Assembly: GCA_007121115.1 (NCBI GenBank)
Contig: SKMI01000192.1
Coordinates: forward strand, 1 to 13,205
Direction of reading: 5' to 3'
DNA from: Paracoccaceae bacterium
GTDB taxonomy: Bacteria > Pseudomonadota > Alphaproteobacteria > Rhodobacterales > Rhodobacteraceae
DNA: 13,205 bases
The notes beneath the pieces are model-generated. The model worked only from the letters and a program-made list of their open reading frames with translations, had not been told where the DNA came from and made no database searches. Every line of letters begins with the position of its first letter. The stretch's first letter is position 1. The position numbers and the translations under genes were made by a program. Shown piece by piece: positions 13,194 to 13,205 of this stretch.

Positions 13194-13205
13194 ACCTGCG
13201 CCACA

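Overview
This GC-rich window looks chromosomal and comes from an alphaproteobacterium, most likely Rhodobacterales (Rhodobacteraceae/Paracoccaceae, roseobacter-like). The assignment rests on recall of family gene sets, not on a search. Supporting signs are the aroK-aroB pair divergent from xerD, the short DUF1127 protein ending in ARRAVYGY, the XRE regulator type with the QQIQKYETG recognition helix, and the very high third-position GC. I see no tRNA, rRNA, CRISPR array, insertion sequence, prophage or plasmid gene. It is mostly ordinary core and metabolic sequence; the unusual signals are two uncharacterised envelope proteins and several intergenic motifs.

Layout. 211-375 (+) is a 54-aa DUF1127 protein, convergent with coaD (401-892, -). 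Next on the minus strand are a two-CBS-domain protein (997-1431) and the two-gene operon preT-preA (4280 down to 1634), encoding the bacterial NAD-dependent dihydropyrimidine dehydrogenase. An AT-rich perfect palindrome upstream of preT (4331-4354) is a strong operator candidate. A 98-bp run of five hairpins (4398-4495) separates preT from aroK-aroB (6189 down to 4520, ATGA overlap). Divergent from aroK is a tightly packed plus-strand cluster: a 44-aa membrane peptide (6415-6549), a 586-aa predicted exported helical protein (6539-8299) and xerD (8303-9256). A hisN-type phosphatase (9468-10292) and an XRE regulator (10438-10806) follow on the minus strand. After a 440-bp gene-free stretch come a zinc-less quinone oxidoreductase-like MDR protein (11247-12236, +) and a Bax inhibitor-1 family membrane protein (12411-13193, +).

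How genes work together. PreT and PreA form one enzyme that reduces uracil and thymine with NADH; the later enzymes of that pathway are not here. AroK and AroB are two shikimate-pathway enzymes in one transcript. The membrane peptide, exported protein and XerD are probably co-transcribed, which places two envelope proteins of unknown role next to the recombinase that resolves chromosome dimers at division. The other genes are single units.

Non-coding signals that the genes do not explain: (a) the 10-bp-arm palindrome before preT; (b) a 22-nt intergenic repeat in two copies (4367-4388 and 9394-9415), both on the downstream side of minus-strand genes; (c) the same 11-bp near-palindrome, in opposite orientations, upstream of the MDR gene and the Bax inhibitor gene; (d) a bipartite motif shared by the coaD and Bax inhibitor upstream regions; (e) a sigma-54-like -24/-12 element upstream of the XRE gene. 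All are read by eye and need a genome-wide motif count.
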